A DNA stretch of 64,000 bases, from contig CAYMUR010000020.1 in NCBI GenBank assembly GCA_964393615.1, forward strand, positions 1 to 64,000. Reading direction: 5' to 3'. Positions 7,555 through 16,101 of this stretch are shown here, one piece after another. The position numbers and the translations under genes were made by a program. The DNA comes from CAYMUR01 sp964393615 (lineage in GTDB: Bacteria; Planctomycetota; Planctomycetia; Pirellulales; Pirellulaceae). Each line of letters opens with the position of its first letter. Positions within the stretch are counted from its first letter, which is position 1. The notes beneath the pieces are model-generated. The model was not told the origin of the DNA. It worked only from the letters and a program-made list of their open reading frames with translations, and ran no database searches.

Positions 7555-10500
7555 TTAATTCTCCTCAGCAACAATTTCCACGCCCCCGATGACCGGTCTG
7601 CCGACCTGTGATCTTAGAACGATCTCTAGTTCGTTACCTGTGCGCACATGTGGAAACTGTTTTATGAGAGCGATATTTCGCCCTCCAGTTTCGCGGAAGA
7701 TGTCGAAATTGGACAACACGGGTTGTCCCTCGATCTCCACGTCAAAGATCCGCTGGCCAGCTTCCATTGCGGTGGGCTCAACAAAGTACAATTTAATAGT
7801 GTAATGCCGATCGAGTTGCTTGAGGTTCTCTGGGTCAGATGGGTCGGCCAATTTAATTTTTAGTGAACCGGCGCCTTCCAGGCCAGATGCCGAAACCCAT
7901 TGCGGCTTGGCACCCTTCAGAAAAGTTGAATGCAAATGAAACCAGCGTGGCGAGTCTATAGTATGTTCGATCGGAACTTCCGGAGAAGTACCTCCCACGT
8001 TCGGGTAGTCCAACCAGAGGACGCCGTTGGGGGCGAGCCGATCGCCTGGAGCGCCAAAATTGATACCGACTTGTCTCACGAAATCTTTGCAGTTGGTCAA
8101 CGCGCTGTAATTCCACATGTCAGCTTCTGGCAAGTGCATCAGCCCCATCGATGTGAACAGCGCGTATCCACAGACGCATCCGTGGGCGAAATTTGGCGCA
8201 TTTAAGACTCCACCTGCTGGAATCAGGCTGTTGCGGCAACCCGAACGAAAGCCACGCAGACGCCCTGTTTGGGCCGTTTCAATGTCACAGAATCCGGCGG
8301 AATCCGAACGAAACGTTAGCAAATGTGGATTCGCGATGGCGTAGTTGCAGTGATGGCCTGAGCGGGTAAACTGCCAATCCAAGGTCTCTCCACTGATGGG
8401 GTGACGTCCAGTAATCGCCTCTCCCGTTGCCAAGTTGTAGGCGCGTCCCGGACCACGTTGGTCGATCAAGCGGTCATTCCAAAGAATCACTTTGTCCCAT
8501 AGGTTCTCGGGATGGCCTTTAAATCCGATTCCCTCCGCCTGCATTTCCCAAAGTGTCAATCCGTCACTGCCACTTCTCGCCGCTATGTTCTTCTTATTGG
8601 AAACGACCAGTATGTCTTGATCTTGGGAATAGCTCATCCACGTTACGATTGTTTTCGTGTTGGTTTTCCAAAGCTCTTCACCCGATTCCAAATCGAAGGC
8701 GCGCAGCTGACGAGACTGAGCAGCCTTTGGAATCAATCCCTTACGCTCCGAATCACGGTAGAAATTTTCCAGTGCGCCATCGAAACAGAACACAGTGTCC
8801 TGACTCACAGCCACAACAGGAAAACTTAAATCGGCCAGGTTCGACCAGCGGACCGTGCCGTTGTACCTATCCAAGCCAACCAGTTCCACAGGGAGATCGC
8901 CGAAGTCGTCTGTGGGGCGAAAGATTGTGGCGACCAGCAGATTGCCTTGGACACGAATACGACCCCACTCACCGGCACCGACGGGAAGTTGAAAACGGGC
9001 CAACTCGTCCCCGGATGCCGGATCTAAATGTATTATTTCTTTTCCCAAGACAACATACACACCATCGCTGACACCCACCAAGTGAAATCCGGCTAAGACG
9101 CCCTCAAAATCGTTGCCGCGTCGACCCGGGTTGTACGACTCGTTGTGAGAAAGCGGAAGTTTCCAAAGGAGTCGTCCGGTGTAGATGTCCACCGCCGTCA
9201 ATTTCGTTGGTCCTTGGATGAACATCCGCCCATCAACTACCACAATACTCGGACCCCAAAAATGACGGTTGTAAAACAAATTCGTGTCGCCCGCCGGGCC
9301 GCCAAACCAGAGTATCCCGAGCGGCGCCTGGACCCGCTGGTCAAAGGACATCAGCGTATTCGCCGGGTTACCGTACTCGTGTGTCCAATCTGCCGCGCCA
9401 GGCAAAGCACCTACTCGTTGGAGCATCGTGAATTCGCCACGTTGTTTCACCTCGGCTGTCGGCAAGCTGTCGGCGGCGAATTGTTCTAAAGTGCGTCCAT
9501 CGCTACCGTCGGTAGACTTAAAAATAGCGGTGCCACCGTAGGGACGTAGAATTTTGAACACCTGACTCCTGTATTCGTCTCCAACCTTTTGTTCCCCTCC
9601 CTGGCATATCACCAAGTTGGCGAGGTACGGCGGGAAATGAAAATCGATCGGATCACCCACGTGTAGCGCTACCCGAGAACCATACAAGCCCAACTGATCG
9701 AGGTGCAGACGCAGGCTGTCGATTTTCTTGGCATCGGAATCCACACCGATGATTTGGAAGGAAGACTGGTGGGCCAACGCTTTAATCAGCTCACCGTTCT
9801 CAATTCCCAGAATAAGGCAATAACCATTGCTGATACCAATTTCCTTCAGGATGCGTGATGCTTTGGCAGTCCAAGTGTTCTTAATCGATGTAGTAAGGCG
9901 CGGTTCCCACGGGTATGACGATGGCGAAATTTCACTTTGGCCAAAACAACAAATGGTCCCTTCGTGTGTGACGACGAAGAGCTTTCCATTTGCGGCAATC
10001 ATCGACGACACAGTTCCGTCGATCTGTTCTGTCCAGGAAACGTGGGGTAGTTGTTCGCCCGACTCCGCTAGGTCCACAGCGAAAATGGTGTCCCCTTGGT
10101 ATCCATACAAGCGACGTTTCGTCTTCAATGCAACGCGTAGAGGATTCTCCCGGATCCAGTCTGCAAACTCATCACTGTTTCGCGTGGGGCCAGATTTCAC
10201 ATGGATGGGACACTTCCATAACAAGTTTAATACGGGTTTCTCAGTGACGGTTCCCTTGCGGTCTGTTGACTCCTCGCGTTTTGTCAAGTCATAGGCCAAG
10301 ATATTCCCATCATTTCCAACGTACATTGCATCATGGGTGAGTACCGGTTGCCATGCTTGAACCGGTGCAGTTTGCTGGGATACCATGTCGTAGCTTATCA
10401 ACCCGTGAAACAACCATGGGCCACTGGTGCACGCGTGATAATTAGTGGTGGCGGACGTGGAATAGCTGAAGTTCTTAAACGTGCCGGTTGGCTGGTCCAA

Positions 10501-11277
10501 GCAAGCGACGACCGATCGGCCACAGGGAATTAATAATTGCGATTCACCGACGGCGAGATAACCTTGTGGAGTCTTGTCTTTTAGTGTCATGACCGCGAGG
10601 TCTGGCAAGCTGGCATCCGTGGTATGATTACCCGGTTGATCTTTTTGCCTGCTACCGATGGGTGGCACTGCCTGACCAGTTTCCGCATCCAGTGCATAAA
10701 GGAACGTACCCTCAAACGGCCAAACGCCAACAGTAAAATAGATCTTGCCATCCTGCATAACAGGACCACCGCGGATGGGCCAAACGGAGATCAATCGCTC
10801 GTTTCCCAGCACTTTTCGGTCATTGGGAGCGACTTGATGTTTCCAGTGGAGCTGGCCATGTATCGCGTCTAAACAATAAAAATAGCCATCGTCTGCACCG
10901 AAGTAGACCCGTCCCAGAGAAGCGACTGGGGCAAAACGAATTGGCCCGTCGGCGAAAAATCTCCAGAGTTCTTTGCCAGTGGTGGTGTCGATTGCCGTTA
11001 CACTATCGTTGCGCGACGAACTGAGAAACATGGTTGAGTCCATGACGATCGGTTCGTAATTCGCATCGAAATAAAGCCGAGGATCCTCAGGCCAGGCCGG
11101 CTTTAGTGGTGGGTACTCTCGAGACCAATGCAAATGTAACTGGTCTGCCAACTCTTCGGAGGTCGACGACATTCGTCCACCATCGTGTCGCCATGTCGGC
11201 CAGTCCTCCGCGACAGCGTGACCCAATACAACGCACGATCCAATCAGTAACGCGATACGAACGCAAGGTATTTGCAT
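7555..11277 (-). CDS. Large secreted PQQ-type beta-propeller protein with methyltransferase-like and malectin-like domains
   Basis: The 1240-residue protein has a signal peptide (MQIPCVRIALLIGSCVVLGH, cleavage near AVAED). From about residue 25 it shows the repeats of PQQ-binding-like propellers, such as VTAIDTTTGKELWRF and LDAIHGQLHWKHQV. The propeller is interrupted at about 470-620 by a Rossmann-like domain with a methyltransferase motif I, LILGIENGELIKALA near 488-502, followed by an acidic IIGVDSD strand end. Propeller repeats then resume (for example FDLESGEELWKT). The last 130 residues resemble malectin (IKLYFVEPTAMEAGQRIFDV), a carbohydrate-binding fold. ATG 11277 is preferred over one at 11337 because it directly starts the signal peptide. 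It heads a unit with the unknown anchored protein, FtsX-type permease and ATPase. It may be a quinoprotein dehydrogenase, but PQQ binding is not proven. Confidence 0.82.
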   Translation of the reverse strand: MQIPCVRIALLIGSCVVLGHAVAEDWPTWRHDGGRMSSTSEELADQLHLHWSREYPPLKPAWPEDPRLYFDANYEPIVMDSTMFLSSSRNDSVTAIDTTTGKELWRFFADGPIRFAPVASLGRVYFGADDGYFYCLDAIHGQLHWKHQVAPNDRKVLGNERLISVWPIRGGPVMQDGKIYFTVGVWPFEGTFLYALDAETGQAVPPIGSRQKDQPGNHTTDASLPDLAVMTLKDKTPQGYLAVGESQLLIPCGRSVVACLDQPTGTFKNFSYSTSATTNYHACTSGPWLFHGLISYDMVSQQTAPVQAWQPVLTHDAMYVGNDGNILAYDLTKREESTDRKGTVTEKPVLNLLWKCPIHVKSGPTRNSDEFADWIRENPLRVALKTKRRLYGYQGDTIFAVDLAESGEQLPHVSWTEQIDGTVSSMIAANGKLFVVTHEGTICCFGQSEISPSSYPWEPRLTTSIKNTWTAKASRILKEIGISNGYCLILGIENGELIKALAHQSSFQIIGVDSDAKKIDSLRLHLDQLGLYGSRVALHVGDPIDFHFPPYLANLVICQGGEQKVGDEYRSQVFKILRPYGGTAIFKSTDGSDGRTLEQFAADSLPTAEVKQRGEFTMLQRVGALPGAADWTHEYGNPANTLMSFDQRVQAPLGILWFGGPAGDTNLFYNRHFWGPSIVVVDGRMFIQGPTKLTAVDIYTGRLLWKLPLSHNESYNPGRRGNDFEGVLAGFHLVGVSDGVYVVLGKEIIHLDPASGDELARFQLPVGAGEWGRIRVQGNLLVATIFRPTDDFGDLPVELVGLDRYNGTVRWSNLADLSFPVVAVSQDTVFCFDGALENFYRDSERKGLIPKAAQSRQLRAFDLESGEELWKTNTKTIVTWMSYSQDQDILVVSNKKNIAARSGSDGLTLWEMQAEGIGFKGHPENLWDKVILWNDRLIDQRGPGRAYNLATGEAITGRHPISGETLDWQFTRSGHHCNYAIANPHLLTFRSDSAGFCDIETAQTGRLRGFRSGCRNSLIPAGGVLNAPNFAHGCVCGYALFTSMGLMHLPEADMWNYSALTNCKDFVRQVGINFGAPGDRLAPNGVLWLDYPNVGGTSPEVPIEHTIDSPRWFHLHSTFLKGAKPQWVSASGLEGAGSLKIKLADPSDPENLKQLDRHYTIKLYFVEPTAMEAGQRIFDVEIEGQPVLSNFDIFRETGGRNIALIKQFPHVRTGNELEIVLRSQVGRPVIGGVEIVAEEN

Positions 11278-11425
11278 AATCTCATTCTGCCTTTCATCGG
11301 GGTTTGGCTGGTTTTGTGGTGGATGTAAGGCCAACAACGTTGCTATTGTCAGTCGCCATGTGGATGTGTTCTTCGGCGTTTAACATCACAGGCATATAAA
11401 CAACTATAGCAGACATTGGCTCCAC

Positions 11426-11830
11426 CTAAAGTGTCTGATCGTTGTCCAGCGAAAGGGCTATCATTGTGTAAACTATCAACGAATCTCCGGCGACCATCAC
11501 CGTGTTCTTTCCCGTAGCCAGCGCAGAGATTGGTATATACTGCTCCCATTGTCTTCTATTTTCAGACAGATCCGGTTCACTCGCAAGAGAAAAGATTTCA
11601 TCTACGAATTTAGCAGTCCCCGTCGCGATCCCCATACAGGCGCTGGCATTATCCACATCCAGCAGGCAGGATGTGGCAGCTGTCGTATTTGGGTGAATGC
11701 TGCAATCTGGTTTTATCACGCCTTGCACGTTGTTTTGGATTGCTAAGTTGAGGAGCCGTTCTGTTGCGATCACGACAATTGTCCAGCAGAGTGTTTTAAT
11801 TATCGAGTTCATCTCAAAATGACGTCCCAT
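11426..11830 (-). CDS. Small probable secreted protein, unknown
   Basis: The 134-residue frame has a hydrophobic N-terminal stretch after MNSIIKTLCW that could be a signal peptide. A second in-frame ATG at 11812 would give a more typical leader. The rest is polar, with three cysteines in the first half and no family I recognise. It lies on the same strand as the PQQ-propeller unit, with about 150 bases between them, and may be its first gene. Neither start has a clear ribosome-binding site. It could also be a chance frame, as overlapping plus-strand frames of about 65 codons exist. Confidence 0.45.
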   Translation of the reverse strand: MGRHFEMNSIIKTLCWTIVVIATERLLNLAIQNNVQGVIKPDCSIHPNTTAATSCLLDVDNASACMGIATGTAKFVDEIFSLASEPDLSENRRQWEQYIPISALATGKNTVMVAGDSLIVYTMIALSLDNDQTL

Positions 11831-11875
11831 CGGTAATCCGATGTCGAACTTTCACAAGGCTTGTCGGCTGCATTT

Positions 11876-11917
11876 TATCATACCGATATATGATACACAA
11901 AAAACATCGGTTTGTGT
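11876..11917. promoter_or_regulatory. Two neighbouring inverted repeats in an upstream region
   Basis: TATCAT (11876-11881) and ATGATA (11890-11895) form a 6-base inverted repeat. ACACAAA (11895-11901) and TTTGTGT (11911-11917) form a second 7-base one directly after it. They lie just upstream of the minus-strand small gene at 11830, so an operator or leader hairpin is possible. No regulator can be named. Confidence 0.25.
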
Positions 11918-12071
11918 GTAGTTGGATAACGCCGTAAATCGCTTGTTATTTCTTAGTGGTTACCTTGTAATCGGATCTCCAGGCATGGCATTATTCATTG
12001 GCTATCGGCTGGCAGACCGAACATTGACGATGTATTGTGACTGTGCTCTTGCCATTAAATGGAACACTTGT

Positions 12072-12255
12072 AATTGCGAAGTCTCTACATGAAGGTACAT
12101 TGTATGGTTTGTTTCCATGTTGGATGACGTTGGCCATCTCGCTCAGCAAAAAATCTTAGTCGTTTAGAATGCATCAAAATTGACAAACCTGCTTAGCTGG
12201 GTCCAGGCAGAGTACTCGCAGGAACAATACGCATCAATGTTTGCAGAACGCGAAT
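12072..12255 (+). pseudogene. Decayed copy of the 5' end of the downstream zinc dehydrogenase gene
   Basis: This stretch aligns with 14925-15102, the leader and first 40 codons of the intact dehydrogenase gene. The final 90 bases or so align without gaps, and I count roughly 70 percent identical positions by eye, most differences being transitions. In the dehydrogenase frame the copy reads LECIKID-KPA, then a TAG at 12194-12196 where the intact gene has a glutamine codon, then GPGRVLAGTIR. The intact gene encodes LEYIEIDEPDQPGPGEVLVRTVR. The start codon is lost, and a 4-base insertion and 4-base deletion lie before the conserved part. It is a dead fragment of a duplicated gene and stops where the flank of the CehA-like gene begins. 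The bases at 11918-12071 hold nothing I recognise. Confidence 0.8.
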
Positions 12256-12412
12256 AGCCACATGATTTTGATATAAAATGGTCGAATCGCCAACGACACG
12301 AATGCGGTACTAATGGGAAACGCGGATAGGAACTGGGTGAGAAACCTTAAGTCGCACCTGGGGGTTGCCACGTTCATCACTTAACAATAAACAAACGGAT
12401 GGGTTTTTGATC

Positions 12413-14878
12413 ATGATCTTTCGCCTGATAGTGTTCTGGATCGTATCTGTTGTTTTCTATTTCACATCCGTCAGCCATGCACAAGTGTCATTGGTCAATG
12501 TCGAGGGACAGCCCTTAGGTGCAAATGTTGAACGCATCATCAAGGCTCTCCAAGTTCTTGGACATCCACTGCCTGCTGAACTGCAGGGAGCATTGGCTCA
12601 GGATATTCGTCACCGCGATGCGCAGGCGATCCAAAAGCGCCTTGATGAACATGTTTTACTAGTCGTTCATTTGAATCCCGAAGTTCGGGTTAAAGTGCAG
12701 CGTGGACCGGCGAAGGCCATCATTAGTCAAAATGCGTACACACCGGTGTTGGTGAAAGTGGTCAATGAAAGCACCGTGACTCGCCAGCTGAGCGTCACGA
12801 GTCCGCAGGCGGGCAAAGTATATGCGGGTTCATCGCTTGGAAGCCTTAAACGCCAACAACAAACCGAATTAAAAGAGAACGAAAATGACAAAGGTGATAC
12901 CAATCGGTTCTTGAATGTTGAGATGTTTCAGTCACCACCGTTGACGCGAAATCTCAGTGGCCTGGAATGTGAATATGTTGTTGTACTGGTGAATAGCAGC
13001 GAAGCAGGAAAGCGGGATGCGACGATTGGATTTGATGTGGGTGAAGGCACGCAAGACATTGGTTTTCGTGGTGAAACGCCGGTGTTGTTTGAAGTGCTTC
13101 CAGCTGTAGAAGTCCCTCTTACAATCCGGGATCAGGATGGGTCCCCAACGACGGCTCGACTTGTGTTCCGTGATCCCCAAGGAAGGATTTATCCGTCACA
13201 GGCAAAACGGCTTGCACCTGACTTTTTCTTTCAGGAACAGATCTATCGTGCTGATGGTGATTCGGTTCTCTTGCCGGTAGGCCAATATCAGTTGGAATAC
13301 AGTCGTGGTCCGGAATATGTGGTGCTTAAAAAAGATGTATCCGTGGCGGGTCGAGGAAAAGACGAGGTGGATCTGAGGCTTAAACGTTGGGTGAATCCAA
13401 TGGAATTCGGGTTCTATTGTGGTGATCACCACATTCACGGTGCAGGTTGTTCACACTATACGATACCGACCGAGGGGGTAACTCCTCGCGATATGTTTTT
13501 GCAGGTCAAAGGCGAGGGATTGAATGTGGGATGTGTTTTAACCTGGGGACCGTGTTTTGATCACCAGCGGAAATTTTTTTCACCAGTTGCGAATACGATT
13601 AGCGAACCATTTGCGCTTATTAAATACGATCTGGAAATCAGTGGCTTTGGTTCAGCCGCCCTCGGACATGTTTGTCTCTTAAACCTGAAAGACCAGACTT
13701 ATCCCGGTTCTGAGGGTACGAAAGCAAAAGGCTGGCCGACTTGGACGGTTCCGGTCATGAGATGGTGTAAAGAACAAGGGGGAGTGACCGGCTATCCTCA
13801 TTCAGCCATGCGCGTTAATCCAGAGGCGGCCGCACTCAGAATGGTGAATCGTTACGATGCGGACCAAGACCAGCTACTGAGTGCCGGCGAATTACAGTAT
13901 GCACTGCTGCCCGAACCGTTTGGGTCGATGGACGATAACGATGACGGCCATGTGACGATGAAAGAAGTCCAGGCGTCGGTAACGAGTGCTGCGAATCAAA
14001 TTCCGAATCTTGTTGTTCCAGAAATGAACGGCCCCGGAGCGATGGAAATATTTGTCAGTACGGCTGAAAACGTTTGTGATTTTATCAGCGCAATGGATAC
14101 CTCCAGAATTGGTGAATGGAACACTTGGTACCACCTGATGAACTGTGGATTTCCTCTGAAGCTGAGCGGTGAAACAGACTTTCCCTGCATGAGCAGCCGA
14201 AGGGTTGGCCAGGGAAGGGTCTATGTGCAAATGGGAGACATTGACTTTGTCGATTACCGTCAATGGTGTCACTACATTGCAAAGGGTCGAGCTTATGTTT
14301 CAGACGGGTATGCCCATGCTCTTTCTTTTACGGTAAATGGAACGGCAAACGGATTTGAAGACGTCAACCTCGACGAGCCGGGAACGGTTACTGTCGAAGC
14401 GGATGTTGCCTTTTCTCCTCAGACACCGGTTGGAGTGGTCTACGGTAATCGACAGCCTCCAGCAGGCATTCGGGATATTGGAGACACGCGAGATTTACAT
14501 GCGAGCCGCTCCCATGACATCCTCAAAGGGGGGGAACGGCTGATTGAAATTGTTGTCAATGGACGTGTGGTTGCCAACAAATCGGTTCAAGCAGATGGCC
14601 AGATTCACCATCTAAAATTCCCGGTTTCCATCGATAAAAGCAGTTGGGTTGCTCTTCGCCATTTTCCGCAACTTCATACCAATCCGGTCAACGTGATGAT
14701 CGGTGACAAGCCGATTCGGGCCAGCAGTGAAAGTGCTCGCTGGTGTATTGATGCCATAGAACTGTTGTGGAAGAATCGAAGTAGTAATATTGCTGAATCG
14801 GAACGGGATGCGGCTTCAGAAGCGTATCAGCGAGCGATTGCTCTGTACAAGAGGATTGCAGAAGAAGCGAGACGATAG
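12413..14878 (+). CDS. Secreted CehA/McbA-like PHP-fold metallohydrolase with EF-hand motifs
   Basis: The 821-residue protein starts with a signal peptide (MIFRLIVFWIVSVVFYFTSV, cleavage near SHA-Q). Its N-terminal third is beta-rich. A metal-binding motif GDHHIHG lies at about 336-342 and opens a PHP-type domain like those of CehA/McbA. Within that domain are two calcium-type loops, DADQDQLLSAGEL near 481 and DDNDDGHVTMKEV near 506. From memory, proteins of this architecture are common in planctomycetes, and their substrates are mostly unknown. An ATG at 12413 is chosen because it starts the signal peptide; a weaker start 48 bases upstream is in frame. It lies between a decayed and an intact copy of a dehydrogenase 5' end and is followed by that dehydrogenase after 105 bases. 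Phosphoesterase or carbamate hydrolase activity is only a family-based guess. Confidence 0.75.
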   Translation: MIFRLIVFWIVSVVFYFTSVSHAQVSLVNVEGQPLGANVERIIKALQVLGHPLPAELQGALAQDIRHRDAQAIQKRLDEHVLLVVHLNPEVRVKVQRGPAKAIISQNAYTPVLVKVVNESTVTRQLSVTSPQAGKVYAGSSLGSLKRQQQTELKENENDKGDTNRFLNVEMFQSPPLTRNLSGLECEYVVVLVNSSEAGKRDATIGFDVGEGTQDIGFRGETPVLFEVLPAVEVPLTIRDQDGSPTTARLVFRDPQGRIYPSQAKRLAPDFFFQEQIYRADGDSVLLPVGQYQLEYSRGPEYVVLKKDVSVAGRGKDEVDLRLKRWVNPMEFGFYCGDHHIHGAGCSHYTIPTEGVTPRDMFLQVKGEGLNVGCVLTWGPCFDHQRKFFSPVANTISEPFALIKYDLEISGFGSAALGHVCLLNLKDQTYPGSEGTKAKGWPTWTVPVMRWCKEQGGVTGYPHSAMRVNPEAAALRMVNRYDADQDQLLSAGELQYALLPEPFGSMDDNDDGHVTMKEVQASVTSAANQIPNLVVPEMNGPGAMEIFVSTAENVCDFISAMDTSRIGEWNTWYHLMNCGFPLKLSGETDFPCMSSRRVGQGRVYVQMGDIDFVDYRQWCHYIAKGRAYVSDGYAHALSFTVNGTANGFEDVNLDEPGTVTVEADVAFSPQTPVGVVYGNRQPPAGIRDIGDTRDLHASRSHDILKGGERLIEIVVNGRVVANKSVQADGQIHHLKFPVSIDKSSWVALRHFPQLHTNPVNVMIGDKPIRASSESARWCIDAIELLWKNRSSNIAESERDAASEAYQRAIALYKRIAEEARR

Positions 14879-14983
14879 TGTTCAGCGCGAAGATGAAGAG
14901 ACTGAATGACTAAATAACCGTACCAATTGCGAGGCATCCGCAAGAAGGTAAACTGTATTGTTTATTTCCAGGTTGGGTAAACT

Positions 14984-16012
14984 ATGAAAGCTATCTCACT
15001 AAAAGAACCTTGTTGTTTAGAATACATCGAAATTGACGAGCCTGATCAGCCGGGTCCAGGTGAGGTGCTCGTACGAACGGTACGAATGGGTGTTTGTGGG
15101 ACGGACATTAGTGGTTATTTCGGCAAGATGCCCTTTATTGACTACCCATTGATTCTCGGCCATGAATTGGGCGTCGAAGTTTTGGAAGTGGGAGATGCGG
15201 TAACTAGCGTCGTTCCCGGAGATCGGTGTAGTGTCGAACCGTATCTGAACTGTGGTGATTGTTATGCGTGTCAGCAAGGAAAATTCAACTGTTGCGCATC
15301 GCTCAGGGTTTTGGGCGTTATGGTGGATGGTGGACTCCGTGAACGGTTTACCATTCGAGCAGACAAGTTGCATGTGTCGAAAACGTTAACGTTCGAACAA
15401 CTGGCATTAGTCGAAACACTTGGTATCGGCTGTCATGCAACTGACCGCGGCGACCCTTGCCAAGACGATCATGTCTTAATCATCGGAGCAGGGCCTATCG
15501 GATTGGCAACCCTTGAGTTTACCCGGTTAACTGGCGCCAAGATCACAGTCATGGATATTAACGAATCACGGCTTCACTTTTGTCGTCAAACTTACGGCGT
15601 CGAACAGACGATCGTTTATGGTGGAGATGGTAGCGAGTTGGATCAGATGAAATCTATTACTGGTGGTGATATGTACAGACTGGTGACGGATGCTACGGGA
15701 AACAATCGTTCTATGGAAAATGCTATTCAGTATGTTGCGCATACGGGAACCATCCTTTTTGTAGGTATTACTACTGAAAACGTGGCCTTCCCGCATCCAG
15801 CCCTACATCTTCGCGAGGCTAGTATCAAGGCATCCCGTAATGCATTGCCAGAAAACTTTAAGCGCATCATACAGCTGATGGAGGAAGGAACGATTGATAC
15901 GAATTCATGGATTACCCACCGCACGCCATTTGATCGAATCGTCGACGAATTCGAGGACTATACGAAACCAGAAACGGGGGTTGTCAAGGCGATTCTGGAA
16001 GTAGATATCTAG
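14984..16012 (+). CDS. Zinc-dependent medium-chain alcohol/polyol dehydrogenase
   Basis: The 342-residue NAD(P)-dependent enzyme oxidises an alcohol group, probably on a sugar or sugar acid. The catalytic zinc ligands Cys38 (in GVCGTDISG) and His60-Glu61 (in GHELGVEV) are present. The structural zinc site has four cysteines in CGDCYACQQGKFNCC from 90 to 104. The coenzyme loop GAGPIGLATLEF follows near 163. The overall pattern is like L-threonine/sorbitol/galactonate-type dehydrogenases. It is the first of four closely spaced plus-strand enzyme genes. A decayed copy of its leader and first 40 codons lies 2.85 kb upstream. The substrate cannot be told from the sequence alone. Confidence 0.85.
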   Translation: MKAISLKEPCCLEYIEIDEPDQPGPGEVLVRTVRMGVCGTDISGYFGKMPFIDYPLILGHELGVEVLEVGDAVTSVVPGDRCSVEPYLNCGDCYACQQGKFNCCASLRVLGVMVDGGLRERFTIRADKLHVSKTLTFEQLALVETLGIGCHATDRGDPCQDDHVLIIGAGPIGLATLEFTRLTGAKITVMDINESRLHFCRQTYGVEQTIVYGGDGSELDQMKSITGGDMYRLVTDATGNNRSMENAIQYVAHTGTILFVGITTENVAFPHPALHLREASIKASRNALPENFKRIIQLMEEGTIDTNSWITHRTPFDRIVDEFEDYTKPETGVVKAILEVDI

Positions 16013-16101
16013 CGGATCTTTCTGGAGCGTGTTGGTCGAGAGGATTCGCGTCGTTGGACAGAATGTTGTGTGTCAATGTAAAATGCGGGACAAAAACAAC
16101 C

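Noticed and set aside
11640..11660. A TTATCCACA sequence that looks like a DnaA box
   Set aside because: It is a single box inside a small reading frame, with no cluster or AT-rich region around it, so no replication origin is indicated.
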